64,000 nucleotides of DNA from Anastatus disparis. Lineage: Eukaryota > Arthropoda > Insecta > Hymenoptera > Eupelmidae. The position numbers and the translations under genes were made by a program. The notes under the pieces are model-generated. The model had not been told where the DNA came from. It saw only the letters and a list, made by a program, of their open reading frames with translations, and did no database searches. Below are positions 48,420 to 61,696 of the stretch, one piece after another; the stretch's first letter is position 1; every line of letters begins with the position of its first letter. Location: assembly GCA_017163975.1 (NCBI GenBank), contig JAFFSR010000136.1, positions 9,483,501-9,547,500 on the forward strand, read 5' to 3'.

Positions 48420-50222
48420 GTAAGATAACACGTTTTATTATTTTAATTTTTAATTTAATATTGAATAATAGTTTAATTTGTTTGTCTTAATTATATTGAC
48501 TGTTATTAATATAACTTTGTTAACAATTAATAATTTACAATAGAATGAAATAATAGGTTTACACTGCCGAAAAACATGGTTATTCAGCAGAAGAATATAA
48601 AATAACATCTAGTGATGGTTACAATTTAATTTTACATAGAATCAATGGATCACCATCTCATCCTAAAAAACATGGAAAAAGAGTGGTATATATGCAGCAC
48701 GGTCTTTGGATGACAACTACAACTTTTTTATATAAAGGACCTAATAAAGATTTAGGTATCTTGTTAACATATATAATTGATTTTACTTATTAACGAAAAA
48801 TTTAAAAAAACATGTAATTTTTTAATTCGCTCTCAAATAATTCTGAAATTTTATTTATAGTTTTTATACTGGCCGATTCAGGGTATGATGTATGGCTCGG
48901 AAATTCTAGAGGAAATCTATACTCGAGGTCACATACAACTATTTCACCAGAAGAAAAATCCTTTTGGGATTTCAGGTGTCATAATATTTTAAATAACTAA
49001 AAGTTTACTAAATTTCCTTTAATTTTTACCTATAACATGAGATTTTATGATATATTATTTTTCCAGTTACCACGAAGTTGCAATATATGATGTAAAAGCT
49101 TTCATAGATCATATTTTAAAAATAACAGAACAAGAAAAATTAATATTTATTGGTTATTCCATTGGTGTTATGGTAGGATTTGCACTACTGTCATCGATAC
49201 CAGTATATAATAAAAAAGTCAGTCTTGCTATTAGTCTTGGACCAATTGGAATATGGAAACATAATTATCAAGTACCTGTTTTAATGTTATCTTGGGGATT
49301 AAAATCTTTTGAGGTAAATTTTTTAATTATGTAATAGATATAACATTTTTAAAATCATAATGCAATAAAAATACATCATGTATTGTAAAATAAATCTATA
49401 AATATTTTACACATTTCAGTTACTCAACAATATTCTAGGATTTCATGAATTATTCCCTAGGAGTATTTTTCACATGAAATGCATAGGTCAATTAGTTAAA
49501 AATTTTCATACTACTCAAAGCACCTGGAAACAGACAATATGCAATTTAGTTCGTAAATTCCTTTCTCGATTCACTGAATTCGATCGTATTGATTCGGTAA
49601 TTAATTAATTTTCAAGTTTTATTATATGTACTTAATATACATGTTAATATAAATTTTTAATTTTAAAATTTCTTAGGGAGCAATACCTTTGTATTTAAAA
49701 TGTCTTCCCGCTGGCTCTTCAGCTCGTACTTTATTTCACATTGGCCAAAACATGAGAACTGGTGATAATAAACAAAAAATTGAATATATTTGTTTGAAAT
49801 ATTAACAATTTAATACATTTAAATTAAAAATATCAAATGTTATAGGAGAATTCCGGGCTTATGATTATGGAAAAGAAATAAATAAGACAAAGTACGGAAC
49901 TGAAATTCCTCCAGAATACCCATTAAGTAAAGTAACTGCTCCAGTTGCTTTGTTTTATTGTCAACAAGATCCTTTTGGAATTAAAAAGGTAAATTATTTT
50001 AATGTGGTTTAAAATTGGCTATGTTTACATAAAAGAGTATATTTTTATAAAACAAACTAATTTTATTTTTAGGATTTGGAAGAATTACAAAAAATGCTCC
50101 CAAATGTTGTATATTTACACGAGATTGCTTATAAAAATTTCAATCACTCTGATATTCTATGGGCAATTGATGCGAAACCACTTCTTTACGATCCATTGAT
50201 TGATCTGATATCAAAATATTAA
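48369..50222 (+). CDS. Acid-lipase-family alpha/beta hydrolase (8 exons)
   Basis: Exons 48369-48419, 48557-48755, 48861-48975, 49067-49313, 49420-49596, 49677-49761, 49846-49988, 50073-50222. The phases agree and give 388 residues, near the 370-400 usual for the family (lysosomal acid, gastric and insect lipases, which hydrolyse acylglycerols and cholesteryl esters). Landmarks: [20 protein letters not shown] at the start, oxyanion [21 protein letters not shown], nucleophile elbow GYSIG (Ser153), Asp333 (QQDPFG) and His364 (NHSDILWA). The triad is complete, but the elbow differs from the usual GHSQG. No signal peptide follows the ATG at 48,369. An acceptor (tacaatgtag) ends at 48,355 and the frame is open from there, so an upstream exon with the signal is likely and 48,356 may be the true exon edge. 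Confidence 0.9.
48557..48755 (+). CDS. Lipase exon 2
   Basis: Acceptor aaataatag, donor gtatct at 48,756. Holds the N-terminal lipase signature ([13 protein letters not shown]) and the oxyanion-hole QHGLW. Confidence 0.88.
48861..48975 (+). CDS. Lipase exon 3
   Basis: Acceptor tttatttatag, donor gtgtca at 48,976. Encodes the strongly conserved [16 protein letters not shown] block. Confidence 0.88.
49067..49313 (+). CDS. Lipase exon 4: nucleophile elbow
   Basis: Acceptor tttttccag, donor gtaaat at 49,314. Contains IFIGYSIGV with catalytic Ser153. Confidence 0.9.
49420..49596 (+). CDS. Lipase exon 5: lid region
   Basis: Acceptor acatttcag, donor gtaatt at 49,597. Covers the variable cap/lid region. 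Confidence 0.85.
49677..49761 (+). CDS. Lipase exon 6
   Basis: Acceptor atttcttag, donor gtgata at 49,762. Encodes [14 protein letters not shown], the family's conserved (H/A)xPAGTS region. Confidence 0.85.
49846..49988 (+). CDS. Lipase exon 7: catalytic Asp
   Basis: Acceptor atgttatag, donor gtaaat at 49,989. Contains [21 protein letters not shown] and QQDPFG (Asp333). Confidence 0.88.
50073..50222 (+). CDS. Lipase exon 8: catalytic His
   Basis: Acceptor ttatttttag. Contains [10 protein letters not shown] (His364) and ends at TAA 50,220. Confidence 0.88.
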   Translation, partial: DLEELQKMLPNVVYLHEIAYKNFNHSDILWAIDAKPLLYDPLIDLISKY

Positions 50223-51280
50223 GAAAACATAGTGTTTGAAGCTTCAAATACAACATTATTATTAATTTGTAAATTATATAATTGTAAAAATGTAACATCT
50301 TGCAAAAAATGACTACAAAGCCAAAGTGAAGATTTAATTAAAGAATTATTTATATTTTTATGAGTATAATTACTGTCTTTTAATCAAAAAAATCTAAATT
50401 AAGCAAGTTTATATTCAATTTATTACATCTAGTATGAAAAATTAACGTAATAATGTCGTAAGCTATTTTCTTTTTAAATTTCAACGACATATGCAACGAA
50501 ATACAATTTTTTTTTTCTTGTTGTTAAAAAGAATATGAATCTTCTTGCCCTTTTCCCGGTTTATTATCAAAAGTGAAGATCACCCTAGTTGTCTTTCTGA
50601 AGAAGCTAGAAAATACGTAATATGTAAAGCTTGGAAAGATAATATGGAATTTTCACCCATTAAACTCAACCAAAACTCATACTCTTTTCTTGTTGCACGA
50701 TGCTTTTCCATGGCGCCATTTTCTACGATCTTCACAGCAAGCTTCACAACCCTTTTCGCCTAGACTATAAATCTATCCCAACGGAAAAAAAACCGTGAAA
50801 ATCTTAAATATTTCCGTCGGAATTCAAACTCTGGCTACTCGAGCAAGCACATATGTGATGTTTAAGCCCTAGCAGAAACAATATGTAGATATCTGAATAA
50901 AACTAAAGAATATAGTTATTAAGTGCAGAAAAGTGATTAATGACTGAAGAATATTTATCAACTGAAGAAAACTGTTTATAATAGTTTATTACAGAAGAAA
51001 ATTGTAAATAACTGTTATCTTCTTGATAAATTATAATTTTTAACAAAAAAAGTTTATTTAATAAATACAACTGTTTATAACTGAAGAAAACTGTAGATAG
51101 CTGTTGTGTTCTGATAAAAAAAATTTGTCTGTATAAAAATAGTACATTGTTAACCAAGGAAGTAAAATGGGTGATTTTTGCCTGAGTTTGACAATAAAGA
51201 CAAGAGCAAAAACACCTTTAGTTCTGTGGTTAACATAATATTTTTTCATACACGAAGAGCGTGCAATTCAGTTTCAATGA

Positions 51281-51284
<4 letters not shown>
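50223..51284. other. Lipase 3' flank with degenerate repeats
   Basis: AT-rich 3' UTR and intergenic DNA. Between about 50,930 and 51,120 the string aactgaagaaaactgt and variants recur several times. The open frames there are products of this repetition. Confidence 0.45.

Positions 51285-51317
<33 letters not shown>
51285..51317. repeat. (TA)n microsatellite
   Basis: An uninterrupted at/ta run of about 33 bases just past the 3' end of the decayed Crypton. Confidence 0.9.
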
Positions 51318-51323
<6 letters not shown>

Positions 51324-51336
51324 TATCTATACACAT

Positions 51337-52833
51337 TTATTTTTTATTTATGTTAATTATTACATCACAATGATAGAATTGAAAGGATTCTATTCTATCA
51401 TGATTTGAAAGGTTTGATTCAGTTGAGATTTTTGAATACTCCTTGCGTTTCTCATCTGGGCTTTTTAAACAATTTTGATTTGCAGTTGATGTAGAAGGAG
51501 CACAATTTTCACCCTTTTTTTGTTTTGAAACTGATTCTTCGGTAGTTGAAGTTGAAGGTTTGATACGAATTTCATTGGTTATTTGTAGGCATATTTTTAT
51601 TTATTGAGTCTTGGATGTATCTTTCAGCTACTGTGCTTGATATCCAGCTACCGTATCTTTTTATCGTAGTCATATCAGCTCCAGCATCCCCGCCAATAAA
51701 GTTGTTGACGTTCTACGAAATGAGTGATCCATATATAATTGAATTATATTCTGGTCGTTCCAAATTTAAAAATATTGCTATTGCTTTGGGCATACTACCG
51801 AACTTGTTTATGCCAATGGGCTATCTCACACATTTTCCATCTTGATATTTTAAAAAGAATCTATTGGTTGGAGTAGCATTAGAACGCAATTGAATATATT
51901 TTTTACAAATCTTGTAAAATTATTCTGAGATTGTAAACGATCTTTCGACATTAGTTTTAGTTTTTGTAATTTTAACTAAATACATTGAATTGTAGTCTGT
52001 GATGTCCTCTATTTTCACATAATTTAATTCAGTTCTTCTGCATGCACCAGTTACTCCGAAAATAATGACAACCTGAAAATTAAAATATAATCAAAAGCTA
52101 AAGAAATCTTTTTTTTTGGTTATGGTGTCTCATGATTTTAAAGTTCTTTTGAATTTTTATAAAATGAAAAAAGATAAATCTACGTGTTTCGATTTTATAT
52201 ATAAAAATAATTTTCTATTTACTGTGATTTTTAAAGAATTTAATAAAATTTTAAATAAAAACTAAATAAATCACGGATTATAACAAATAATGCATCTTAA
52301 TACAAATTTATTATCAACAAAAAATAGTTTTAATGTTATTATATATTTCAACGATTGAAATTAAATATTAGAATATATATTGAAAAATTTACCCTCATGA
52401 CTAAGTATTTTTCATCAGGAGCATCGTTGCAAAATTTTGAAACATTTTCAGCAGTAAATACTTTTGACTCTTTCGGTTTGTAATTGTGATGTAATTGTTT
52501 CAAAAAAGCTATTAGTTTTTTATAAGTAGAAATATCGATATTTTTAAAATCGTACATAGTAGTTTTTAACATTGAATAACGTGCCCATAGTGTCGCCGAG
52601 TTTAAAGTTTTTGATTTTTCATTAAAGTATATAAGAAAAATGTCTTCAGGCAAAGAAGAAGTGTGTTTGGTTTTACGCCAATTAATAAATTCATTATAGC
52701 AAGCAGTATACTGTTTCTTAGATTTTTCTGGTAGTAGATTCATACTAATATTACATGCTTCTTCTTGTAATTCTGAAGGTAAACTCTCGAAATTATCAGA
52801 ATCATTTCCACTATCATATTTCATTTTCACCAA
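51337..52833 (-). pseudogene. Decayed Crypton-type tyrosine recombinase with one intron
   Basis: Minus-strand exon 1 (52,833-52,393) is open and encodes an N-terminal DNA-binding-like region (KSKKQYTACYNEFINWR...LWARYSML) similar to the + strand copy at 62,793. Donor gtaaat and acceptor ttttcag bound an intron (52,392-52,073). Exon 2 starts VVIIFGVTGACRRTEL with the first catalytic Arg. It then breaks: stops at 51,920-51,922 and 51,821-51,823, and frame changes around the HSFRRTSTTLLAG motif and again near 51,575. GADMTTIKRYG, GSW and the AERYI Tyr are still readable. A Ser/Thr-rich tail reaches a stop at 51,337. The motifs survive but the frame does not, so this is a dead copy. Confidence 0.8.
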
Positions 52834-53327
52834 ACTATAAATAATTCTTAATTATATTTAAACGAAGCGATGCACACCACAAAAAGTTTTCGATGTATTA
52901 TTTAATGAATATTTTAATTGACTTTAAAATCGTGGAGTTTCGGAGCAACAAACGATATATATGACGTTCTTCTATTGGAACGCGTTTTTGAACTTTGCAA
53001 CGGCCGATAAGATTTTAGATTCAAAGGTCTATGCGTGCGTATATCGTACGATTCGTCCTTCCTACTTACAGGCGCAACCTGGATTTCTTGGAAATAATGA
53101 AAGTGAGTCTACTCCTAATAAAAAATTCTCGGAAAATTTAGTATATATTTTTTTAGTAATATGAGCAAGAGAGCATTTTTATGCATTTTTATCATAAGTT
53201 AATTTAAAGAAATAGATTGCTCTTATATTTTTATTTTAATATTTTATAAAATGAATAATAATATTGATTATATAAATTATATAAAATTATAAAAATTTTA
53301 TTAGATTGTATACTTTTATTTTGCGCA
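52834..53327. other. Flank of the decayed Crypton, nothing recognised
   Basis: No protein-like frame. The sequence does not resemble the 5' flank of the + strand Crypton. Confidence 0.4.
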
Positions 53328-53385
53328 CGCTCAATCATTTTGCGCACGCTCGGTTATTTTGCGCACGGTCAACTCATATTATGCC
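53328..53385. repeat. 19-bp tandem repeat, three units
   Basis: Units attttgcgcacgctcaatc, attttgcgcacgctcggtt and attttgcgcacggtcaact follow directly on each other. A weaker fourth (attttgcatacgctg) lies at 53,396. The units are GC-rich against the surrounding DNA. Confidence 0.8.
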
Positions 53386-56300
53386 CGAATGCAGTATTTT
53401 GCATACGCTGCAGATGCAAGCGAAATCGAATTTCGTGCACAAAGTGTCAGAAAATAATATATGATACTTATTTCATTACATTATGTTATGCATGGAATGT
53501 ATGTATATTGAGAGATTAACCGGTATATATAAACTTACTATGCCGCACTAGTACAAGCAAACAAACATTAAAATTATGCTCTCTTACAACTGTACAATTA
53601 TAAACTATGACATATTTCTGGGTAAGCAGTTTTTGCTAGCTGAAAACAAAAAAATTTGCGATCTAAAAATATAGAAAAAATTTGATAACAAGAATACAAT
53701 ACTTTGAAATTTTAAGTTATGTTATCATACACGGAAAAATATTTTTTCTTTAAAACAAAGTGTAAAATTTAGCGACCTCTTACGGCAGAGTGCTTGCTTA
53801 CTATAATAGGAAGAACTTCATGTTATTTATATAGTCTATTATTCATCTTGTTACTATATGTTAGTGGCTCGTGATTTCACGGTCGAGCACTCTGATTTTC
53901 TGTGCATCGTATTGAGGCATCAAGTATTGAAGTGTAAACTAAAAGAATATAAGGTGAATCGCCGAAATGTGCACTGAGAAATCAAGTGCACGCATGCCCA
54001 AGAAACGTTCACGTGAATGAAGAATTCGCGTGAAAGAAAAGCACTTCCAAGAATGAACCCTTCATTCTATTACAGTGGTCTTACCCGGAATTTCTAGATG
54101 TAAATTTTTATACATATACGTAGGCAAACGTACACTGAGTTTTAAAGAAAAAATCTTTCTTCGTGTAGAATGAATATGATAATGAAGATAATAAGACTCC
54201 TTAAATTATCAATATGCATTTTCATATTATTTGAATTAACAGTATACGTTTTTTAAATTTTCAATACTCCGTTTCAAAGTATAAGAGGAACGCGCTCTAT
54301 ATTTAGTTAGTACTAACTAAACTCGCCGTCAAGGTGCGACCGCACCTCCTGATAATGATACCTCGTTTTAAGTATCAAAAATCCTCTCGTTCATTAAAGC
54401 TTCTATTTGATATTATACCTTAGAAATTTCATTTACTATTTACATCTGTTGCTCTTAATAAATTATAACTTTTTGTTTCAGCACAAAAAAAAACAATCAG
54501 ATCGTAGCTCTTTTAAGACTATAGTCAATATACTAGAACTAAAAGTCGCTGGTATGACTAGCCAGCAGAAATAAAGCGCATTTTTGCTGCAAAGCAATTA
54601 GGTTTTTTGCTCAAGAAGAACAAAACCAGCAAGCAGCCACAAGTGAAACAGGATTTAAATGTTTGGAACAAGGAAAACTTCTGTCTTGCCTTATTCTAAG
54701 GTTACTCAATATGCCTTGTATGATTAAAAAATCCTCTGAGAAGGTCAAAATTTTCACCACACAAGAAGACAATGCATATGATACCGGAAAGAGAATAGAT
54801 GGTATACCGGTTAGCGGTGGAAAGCAAATATTTATTTTTGTTCTAGGAGTATCACACAATAGTAGCATATGCAGTAGAAAAAAATTCAATATAATACAAT
54901 ATTTACAATTTGGATTGTACTTTGAAATTTTCGATTTCAATAGATAACTCACTGTAAGGAGCGCTATCACACTCCCTGATTAAAAAAATTTTACGTTCTA
55001 ATATAAACCAGCGAATTTCACAAATAAAATTTAGAATTTTACCAACAGAACAGTATTTCGAATATTTTGCATCTCAGGTTTCGTTTTATATACATTCAGC
55101 TCGCCTATTCTATCGCGTGGCATGAGAGCTCAGGTTGCGCTGCGTAGCGGTCAGCGGTCTGTACTACGGTTAGTTACTTTAGTTGTGCGAAAGTTATTTT
55201 TTATAACCATTGAGAAAAAATGTTGCTTTCATTTTTATGCAAAATTCCTATATAAATTAAAAAAAAAATTGTCCTTTTGTCTATAACGGAATTATTAAAA
55301 AATCTCTTTTATTAGTTGATTAACATTTTCTTTATAATAATTTTGCTAGTACATGCGCCATATAGCAATCGTTTTTTTTTTCAAATATTTTAATTATTTT
55401 AATACCCCTTTTACTGACTTAATTACACTAATGTTGTTGTTTATTAGATTCGATTGTAGCATATTTTTTTCAATAATTCAAATAGTCCATTTATTGACTG
55501 AATCATGTTACTTGTATTTAATTATTTTCATGTGTTTACTGTATCAAAATAAAAATTTTTCAATAACCCAAATAATTACACCTAAAATACCTAATATATA
55601 AATATCCAATCATCCCTTCTATTGACTTAATTGTTTTCCTCACAGTGGTTTCAAAACATTATGCATCGATTATTTATATATTTTTAGTAATTTTCATTTT
55701 TCTTCGAGTTATGTTGTATAATAAATATTTGAAATAATTTCTTTAAGGCAAGTAAGAAAAAGCTATAGTTCATAAAACACTATTGTGCTTTTTAATAACG
55801 ACTTTCTATAACATTTTTTAAAATTACATTTCAAAAAGGAAAATAACTTCACGATGAAGGTTAATAAGTACAAAATCAGCAACCGTTGCGTAATCTTTTT
55901 TTTCCGTTATAATATACGCTTAGCTGGTGAAAAATCCAAGGTGATTCGTTTGCAATGGTATATCTCTTACACTCAGCAAGAGCAACATAACATGGTAGAA
56001 AGCGATAAATCAGAAAAGGTAGCGAATAGCCGCGAGGGTGGGTTGGGCATTAGAGCAAACGTGTAATTTAACAGTGGCTAAGCCCATAAAGAAAGAAGAA
56101 TAACGTGCTAGAGCAGTATAGCTACAAGATAATATAGCTTGGCGGTTCTTGCTGTTTCCGTGTGTTGCTAAAAAAGAAGAGATCGCTGAAAAACGAAAGA
56201 GAATGCACATGGAAGAGTATATATATACGTGAAGAAGGAAGAGAAGATTATGATCGGTTAAATATATTTTGAATGGGCGTGAGCTGAACTTCTGTTTAAA

Positions 56301-59300
56301 CAGTAATTAGGGATCGCTCCGCCCTTATAGTCACGCTTCCTTTTTTTTGTGGTTTACATATATGTTGGACCACTTAGCTAACTATTCATTTTCGTTTTTT
56401 TTTAGGGCTACCTGCAATATAATTTTGTCTATTTTACTAAATTAACAATCCAAGAAGTTAAAAGTTTGTTCGTTGTAGCGTATTATAAACTATTTTAAGA
56501 TTTTAAACAATTTTTTCATCTTTAAACAAATTAATATATTTGGTCTATAACACATGCTTCTGAAATTTGATTTAATTTGAAATTGATAAGCATATATTTT
56601 TAATACTATCAAAATTAAATTTGCTCACTAAAAATATACTACTAATATGTTTCATAAGTATAAAGATAATAACATTATTTAGAAACTTTATTCTGTCTGT
56701 AATTGATCGAAAAGGTTAACGTCGATGTTTTGTCTCCATCTACTGTGAACCGATTGTTAAAGATACAATCTCAATTTTTCTCTATTTTTCATTCTATTAT
56801 TTCAATTATTTTAAAGCTTGTATTGGTTCAATTTTTATTAATGTAACTTTAATGTAACATTAACATAATATAATAAAGTAAGTTTTTTTATTTACAATAA
56901 TTATGGTAACTTTAGATTTCCTTCCATGCACAAATATTGCCAAATTATTTAATTATGAACAATTAAATTCGAAATAATTTAATCCAAATATTGTGTAAGT
57001 AACAACTATCAACATTAATTTTTAAAAAATTATTGAAACTTTCAAAGCCATAAAAAAAATACATACGGAAATTTATAATTCAAATTTTAAACATTTTCCA
57101 ACGGAAGAAAACAATAAATGAATACATTATTTTTTATACAAGTTACTAAATTTCGAAATGATTAATTGGAAAAAATATAAATAAAACAATAAATATCCTG
57201 CTATATGTTAAATAAAGAAGAGGCTAAGCTAATGTCAAAATTAACGTTAAGCCAAAAAAAAGAATAATGTCCAGAATGTAAAAGAAATAATTTCACCTTA
57301 GCATTATATCCGTTACACTAAAAGTATATATCATAAAAGACAGCGCGAACAGCACGACGATAGTAGCTAAGCGCCCCTTATGATTGGCCCCAAAAATCAA
57401 GAGGAAGATTCTGATATAGCACAAGTAGTTGTATATATCCCCCGTCGTTTCAACGAATTATCGTCACCTATGATGAACGTCTCGCTAACTCTACTTATGA
57501 TATATATATATAAAACTATGTGTGTGTATAAATACATTACGCATCCATATAGATACTAGCGTAATTCTAGAGAAAACACAAGAGAAAAACGTAACTGGTA
57601 AAAAAGAAAAAATAGAGAGAGAAAGAGAGAGAGAAAAGAAGAAGAGACGAGATCGACCCCCTGCGCTCTCGGTTGGATGCCATCTTATTTATTGTTTTAA
57701 TTATATCAGAATATATCGTTAGAAGCCGTCAAGACGCGCCGCTACGCCGCCAAATATACACGAGATTTATAAGGCCATGGCAAAATCGATCTTTTCTCCC
57801 GAAAGTACCCACTCGCTCTCTTTTATTTTTTTCTGTTTTTTTTTCATTTACTTTTTTTTCAAGCTTCTTCTTATGGTTCACAAGATTACTTTATATTTGT
57901 TTACAGGCGTGGTACGCTTCCCTGCACGCACTTGCGTTGATACGTATAATTTGTTACACCTGTATGTAGTGTAGAATGAATCCTTTGATATTTAATGAAT
58001 TAAAAATTAAAGTTTTTCTCTAAATCAATAATCAATATTAAAGATTAAAAAAATATAAGGATAAAATTAAAAAAAATTATTTGAAAAATTTAGAAAACAG
58101 ATTATACACATTTATTTAAAAATTTCATTGAAAAGTACACAATTTATTTTATTTATTTCATTAAAAAAATTAAATAATGATGAATTTGCAAAAAATAATA
58201 ATTTGAAAAATGTTTTAATTAGTATACTTGTCACTATTTTTATATTTAATAATTTGATAAAAATAAACATTTTTAAATTCTTCATTTTAAAAATTTTTAA
58301 TTAGAAAAATCCTTATAACTTTAGATTAATATAATATAATTAATGTTGTTTAAATCATCACCACAAAAATCTCAGGTATTTGAGATTTTTTCTGGGTATA
58401 TATAACCATGGATTAATTAAAAAATTTTTAAATTAATTTAAAACATTTTTTTCACAATTCTAAAATAATAAGGTAATTTGCTTCAATTTTTATAAAACAT
58501 TAGATAATTTAGTAAAATGTACGTTGCAGAGTACGAATTGCAAGCTTTTCATAAATATTTTCAAAACATGAGCATAATTTGGTAATAAAATTGTCATATT
58601 TTAAAAACGAAAATTGAAATCATAGAGGATCTTTTGTTGTATAATTAAATTAACCAAAAATATGCCATAACATTGATAAAATAGAAACATTTTTTAAAAA
58701 ATGGAAAAATTGATTGAAATTGTTCCGAGTGAAGGGCCAGTAAAAAAGACTACAGTTTTTTTTATAAAAAGTTAAGTATACTTAAAGTAACAATTATAAT
58801 AATGAATTATTATTTTCGCATAAAAAATATTTAAAATACAAACAAAATTTTTTATGTATGCAGGAATCAGACAAAACAAGACCTTCTAGAAGCTACTTTC
58901 GACGGAATGATTAACAATGTCACTTTTATTACAAACAAACTTGAGTTATCTTTATAGTATTTTCTTTTCACATTAATTAACGTTAAATAACTATTATAAT
59001 TATTCTTCTATTGCAATAACAATTATTCTATTTTAAAAATTAAAAATACTTTGCAATAAACATTATATCACATTCTATCAATAAAGATTTTTAATTCATT
59101 TAAATACACCATCAAAGTTAAATTATTCTTCTCTCAACATGCATTCAGTCTGTGCATAATTATTTATACCAGTATAAGAAAGGAGAGCACAAGCAATATA
59201 TACAAAAAATCAGTAAATGGAATAGTGATTTAAAGTGCGGGATACTCGAGAATTTGCTTAACAAATTGCTAATCAGTGCCAGCGGGTAGTTGCATTGTAT

Positions 59301-61696
59301 AATGTCCGCCCTCTTGTATTATTTTCTGTGCACTCGGATTGAGGCACACACAAACGATCGCATACACTTTTCATCTAATCGCTCGATTCATCCTCATGGA
59401 AAATCAGACGTATGTCGCACCCATTGCCAAGCCGATTACTGTACGATCAGTGTATATACACGTATATATCTATATGTCAAAATGATCTTAAGTGATAAGT
59501 ATTTGAAAGCAATTCTTAAGCTTCTTGTCATGCGAGATATTCTTGATTGAAAAATGCCGAGCGGATCAATGTGAAGAGTGACAAATATGTTTTTAGCATA
59601 TCGATGTGATGCATTGTATTTTATTATTCTGTTAATAATTTATTTATTTTTTATCATAAATTTTTTTATTTGAAGGGTCGAGGGAAAAGAAGAGGTTGTC
59701 CAAATTATATTTTTCAGAAAATGTAGATTTATTTTAATTTTTCTTATCAAATAAAAATAAACATTTAGATTGAAAGTTCTAAAAATATAGAAAAACAAAT
59801 GTTTTAAGTAGAATAAGGTAATTTAAACTATTTAAGAATCCAAAAATATATGAATCAGTATTAAACTCAAAATTGTCAAAAAGTGACATTTCTCCCTTTT
59901 CCTTGGGCCCTTTATTTATTGTAAAGCACTCGAAGTAAATTGAAAAATTTTTCAATGTTTATTTCAAATTATTGTTGAAAATCATATTTTTTAAATCTAT
60001 AAAGAAAATTTAATTATTGCAGTGAGAGCATATACAGTACAAGCATATTTATATTCAAATTTTTAATATTAAAATCAACATAATTGTTCTCTTTTAGTAA
60101 AATTGTTTTGATTTGAATGAAGATATGTTATACTCCTTGGTTGGATTGATGCAACTTAATTTTTTTTGTATATTTAATCAATTAAAAATTCCAAATTATT
60201 AGTTATCAAGTATTATAAATAAACACGCGTCTATTTCAACATTTATGCAAAGCAGTCACATATTTACTTAGAAAATATAAATTTTTTATGTAGTTGATTT
60301 CTTTCAAAGTGCATAATATTTCAAAATGATTTCGTTAGAGAAAATTTTGAATAAATAAGAAAAGAATTTTTTTTAAACTTATATATATTTGGCTAAATAA
60401 TTAATTTTTCTGTCTTCGATCAAATATTTTTTAATAATCTTATATATAAGAAATTCATAAGTTATTCTTATTACGTAAGCTACGTTCCATAAAGCATAGC
60501 TTTTCAAAATATTCATGTAGTCAATACAGTAAAACGCGATTGTAAAAAGATTTCACACATTTCTTTTATCATTTTATTAGCCTGCATATATTTCCGGAGA
60601 GCTTGTTTGTCTCCCTTACGAAAGACTAAAGAATGGAAGGCTTTTGTATATACTTTCTTTCTCTTTCTTCGTATATACAAGATATAGGATGAAAGAAGGA
60701 ATGCTTTTCTATTATTTTGTTTGCACGAGGCAAGGCGGCGTCTGGGCGCGCGTCCACAGGTATGCCTGGCATTTTTGGCATAGACTTTGCTCTCTTACTC
60801 TTTCTCTCGCGACTGAACACCTACGGATAAATATTGACCACTTATGTTACAATACAAATATATTTTCGTAAGCTTATTTTTTATTTAAAGTTTCAAAAAT
60901 TGAAACTTGTAGAAATTAATTATTAAAATTAAAATATATCATTGATAATTTCATTTATACTTGAATTTGATTTTAAAATTTGTCTGCAAAAAAATTTGTA
61001 TACATCTTGCAAGCTTTAAATTCTTAGGTCAAAACTTGATCTGGCAAGTGCATTCGGCACACGCGACTGTAGAGATCCCTATCTACGCTTGATAAATTGC
61101 TGTCCCTACTCTCAACCTTCCCTATCCACAAAGTAAAATGCTCCACGAAAGAGTTAACTTTAAGCGTGTATAATCTTAGATATATTTTCTCTGGTTTGCT
61201 ATGATTGAAAAAATTTTTTTCTTTTGCATATTTGTACATGTACCACTTTTATGCGATTAAGAAAGAAATGCAAAAATGCGATCACATTGCTTTTAAATTG
61301 ACAATTGTACTTTAAAGATTATCGGTTATCTCACATTTTCTCTGTGTATATAACCCATACCATAGTTTTGAAAATGGATAATGCCTGAAATATTAAACAT
61401 TTGTTTTGAATATGTATTGACTTAAACATGTATTTATAGAGTTAATACAACTTTTTATTGATATATTTATTATATTCTTTATTTTATTTATCAAACAATT
61501 AATTACAACTTAATTCTACATATGCAATTGCTTGCCTGAGCGCAGGTCTGGTACACTGTCGTCATTACCTAAAACGTCCAACAATAGAAATAAGTGCGAA
61601 GAAATAACTTGTTCCCTCTTATTTTTCACATATATAGTTTATACTAAAAATGTAATTTCTTTTTCCATGAAGTAAAGTTTGTTTATCGTAATATAC
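53386..61696. other. Intergenic DNA between the two Cryptons
   Basis: No recognised host gene. Less AT-rich blocks occur at 53,770-54,070, 54,560-54,900, 55,850-56,340, 57,330-57,960, 59,150-59,570, 60,560-60,860 and 61,030-61,300. A purine-rich (ga)n run lies at about 57,612-57,650. These blocks resemble those in the introns and could be regulatory or old repeats. Their short open frames do not look like known proteins. Confidence 0.4.
54600..54947 (+). other. Unassigned open frame, possible relic
   Basis: The frame is open from about 54,580 to a stop at 54,945 (over 110 codons), unusual for this AT-rich DNA. The opposite strand is also open for 119 codons, which weakens the case. Cys spacing near the start (GFKCLEQGKLLSC) faintly recalls chitin-binding peritrophin domains but is not enough to call it. 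No flanking splice structure was found. Confidence 0.15.

Noticed and set aside
51615..51845. 76-residue + strand frame
   Set aside because: It is the antisense of decayed Crypton exon 2.
57673..57974. Overlapping + strand frames near the (ga)n run
   Set aside because: Phe/Ser-rich products of T-rich DNA; no splice structure or recognisable domain.
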